Source: Burkholderiaceae bacterium | GTDB lineage: Bacteria; Pseudomonadota; Gammaproteobacteria; Burkholderiales; Burkholderiaceae_C | Direction: 5' to 3' | Length of the DNA stretch: 8,251 nt | NCBI GenBank assembly: GCA_029864165.1 | Contig: JAOTTZ010000057.1 | Span: 1-8,251, forward strand | Part shown: positions 7,767 through 8,251 of the stretch, piece after piece | Layout: every line of letters starts with the position of its first letter | Numbering within the stretch: position 1 is the stretch's first letter | Program-made: the position numbers and the translations under genes | Notes under the pieces: generated by a model | What the model saw: the letters and a program-made list of their open reading frames with translations, nothing else | What the model was told of the DNA's origin: nothing | The model's database searches: none

Positions 7767-7934
7767 CTAGTCCACTGAATCATTGGAAGGGGTGGTGAGG
7801 GACGCCTGAGCCGGGATGCAGTGCAAGGCGCAAAGCGCAGCGACACCCAGTGGTATCGGGAGCATTTGCAACGCCGTAATGCGCCCGGGTTCAAGCGGAC
7901 AGCGCCAGCCAATTGCAGTGATTCAGTGGGCTAG
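7767..7934. mobile_element. MITE-like element (160 bp) with 12-bp terminal inverted repeats and flanking CTAG
   Basis: The left end TCCACTGAATCA (7771-7782) and right end TGATTCAGTGGG (7919-7930) are inverted repeats matching at 11 of 12 positions. A further inner TTGG/CCAA pair is offset by 6 nt. Immediately outside each end is CTAG (7767-7770 and 7931-7934), which would be a 4-bp target duplication. Several IS5-group elements are known to duplicate CTAG-like targets, so a non-autonomous derivative of such an IS is a reasonable guess. The interior has no coding capacity for a transposase. Weak points: CTAG is palindromic, so it also lengthens the inverted repeat, and a third CTAG lies at 7760-7763. 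The alternative is a structured leader or repeat that is not mobile. Confidence 0.55.
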
Positions 7935-7961
7935 GGCGAGCAGATTTTCTGTGCTCGCCCT
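7933..7961. repeat. Perfect 10+10 bp palindrome overlapping the cold-shock promoter
   Basis: AGGGCGAGCA (7933-7942) and TGCTCGCCCT (7952-7961) are exact inverted repeats around a 9-nt AT-rich centre. The centre contains the -10 box of the candidate cold-shock promoter and the arms cover the spacer and the start-site region. This is the geometry of a repressor operator. As RNA or single-stranded DNA it would be a strong hairpin, but no T-run follows on either strand, so a terminator is less likely. Confidence 0.6.
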
Positions 7962-7972
7962 TGGCGTGTCAA
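7944..7972 (-). promoter_or_regulatory. Candidate sigma-70 promoter for the cold-shock gene
   Basis: On the - strand a perfect -35 TTGACA (7972 to 7967) is followed after 17 nt by GAAAAT (7949 to 7944; 4 of 6 matches to TATAAT). The start would be near 7937, giving a leader of about 195 nt. Without the MITE-like element and one CTAG (164 bp) the leader would be about 31 nt, a normal length for a gene with this ribosome-binding site. The call is by pattern only. Confidence 0.55.
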
Positions 7973-7981
7973 GGCCTTTGC

Positions 7982-8010
7982 TTGCTGGAATGATGTGATG
8001 ACGCGATACT
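7982..8010 (+). promoter_or_regulatory. Weak candidate promoter for edd
   Basis: TTGCTG (7982-7987) and GATACT (8005-8010) are separated by 17 nt, with 3/6 and 4/6 consensus matches. The start would be near 8017, about 28 nt before the edd ATG. No complete HexR-type TTGT-N7/8-ACAA site is visible; only an ACAA half-site occurs at 8014-8017. Confidence 0.3.
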
Positions 8011-8044
8011 AGGACAACATAGCCCAGGCATAGCCGCCCTACCC

Positions 8045-8251
8045 ATGAAAACTGCCGTTCTAGAGGTGACCCAACGCATACGAGAGCGCAGTGCGCCGAC
8101 GCGGGGCGACTACCTGGCGCGCGTCGAACGAACGATCGCGCGCCCGCGCGGCGCTGACCGCATGGGCTGCGCCAACGTCGCGCATGCGTTCGCTGCGCTG
8201 CCGCCAAACGACAAGTTGAAGGTGGTGGAACAGCGCGCGCCGAACATCGCT
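8045..8251 (+). CDS. edd: Phosphogluconate dehydratase (Edd), N-terminal part, cut by window edge
   Basis: The visible 69 residues match the N-terminus of 6-phosphogluconate dehydratase, the Entner-Doudoroff enzyme that converts 6-phosphogluconate to 2-keto-3-deoxy-6-phosphogluconate (IlvD/Edd family, Fe-S enzyme, cytoplasm). Seen: VTQRIRERSAPTRGDYLARV (8-27), then GCANVAHAFAALPPNDK (about 42-58), corresponding to the E. coli Edd segment ACGNLAHGFAACQPEDK, and RAPNIA at the edge, just before where the family continues into AYNDMLSAHQP. The full protein is normally about 600 aa, so roughly 90% lies outside the window. The ATG at 8045 is the only start codon (ATG, GTG or TTG) in the frame after the upstream stop at 7991, but it has no clear Shine-Dalgarno sequence. 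IlvD is a related alternative, but the N-terminal pattern is Edd-like. Confidence 0.9.
   Translation, partial: MKTAVLEVTQRIRERSAPTRGDYLARVERTIARPRGADRMGCANVAHAFAALPPNDKLKVVEQRAPNIA

Larger units (their letters stand above)
7743..8044. other. Divergent intergenic region between the cold-shock gene and edd
   Basis: 302 bp without a supported gene. From left to right it holds the cold-shock ribosome-binding site, a 160-bp MITE-like element flanked by CTAG, a palindrome overlapping the cold-shock promoter, and a weaker candidate promoter for edd. Reading frames crossing it lack ribosome-binding sites and family motifs. Confidence 0.8.

Noticed and set aside
8011..8020. HexR operator in front of edd
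   Set aside because: Only an ACAA half-site is present; the partner TTGT at 7-8 nt spacing is missing.
7923..8207. 94-codon - strand frame across the edd start and promoter region
   Set aside because: It is antisense to a recognised edd N-terminus, runs through the promoters and palindrome, and shows no known motif.

Overview
The window is GC-rich DNA with dense, tightly packed genes, typical of a beta- or gammaproteobacterium. The N-terminus of an Entner-Doudoroff dehydratase (edd) at the right edge and a single-domain cold-shock protein fit this. The edd start reads most like Burkholderiales-type proteins, but that is an impression from memory and not a search result. No RNA genes, CRISPR array or intact transposase gene were seen.

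Left and centre (1-7364, + strand): three genes in one direction form an apparent operon that looks like an accessory nucleic-acid conflict (defence) module. Gene 1 is a very large superfamily 1 (UPF1/COG1112-like) helicase, cut by the left edge, with a C-terminal Vsr/DUF559-like endonuclease domain. Gene 2 is a 181-residue protein of unknown function, possibly DUF6155-like. Gene 3 is an 836-residue fusion of a zinc-binding archaeo-eukaryotic primase (AEP) domain and a superfamily 2 helicase, matching the family that Pfam/NCBI name after 'TOTE conflict systems'. Genes 2 and 3 overlap by 8 bp. All visible catalytic motifs are intact, so the module looks functional. It combines two unrelated helicase motors, a nuclease and a primase. 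An antiphage or anti-mobile-element role is inferred from family membership and architecture.

Right (7365-8251): the strand organisation changes to ordinary chromosomal genes. A cold-shock protein gene lies on the - strand, convergent with gene 3, with a stem-loop between them. A 302-bp intergenic region separates it from the divergent edd gene, which is cut by the right edge. This intergenic region is the most structured non-coding DNA in the window. It holds a good sigma-70 promoter facing the cold-shock gene, a perfect 10+10 bp palindrome over that promoter, and a 160-bp MITE-like element. The element has 12-bp terminal inverted repeats, is flanked by CTAG on both sides, and sits between the promoter and the ribosome-binding site of the cold-shock gene.
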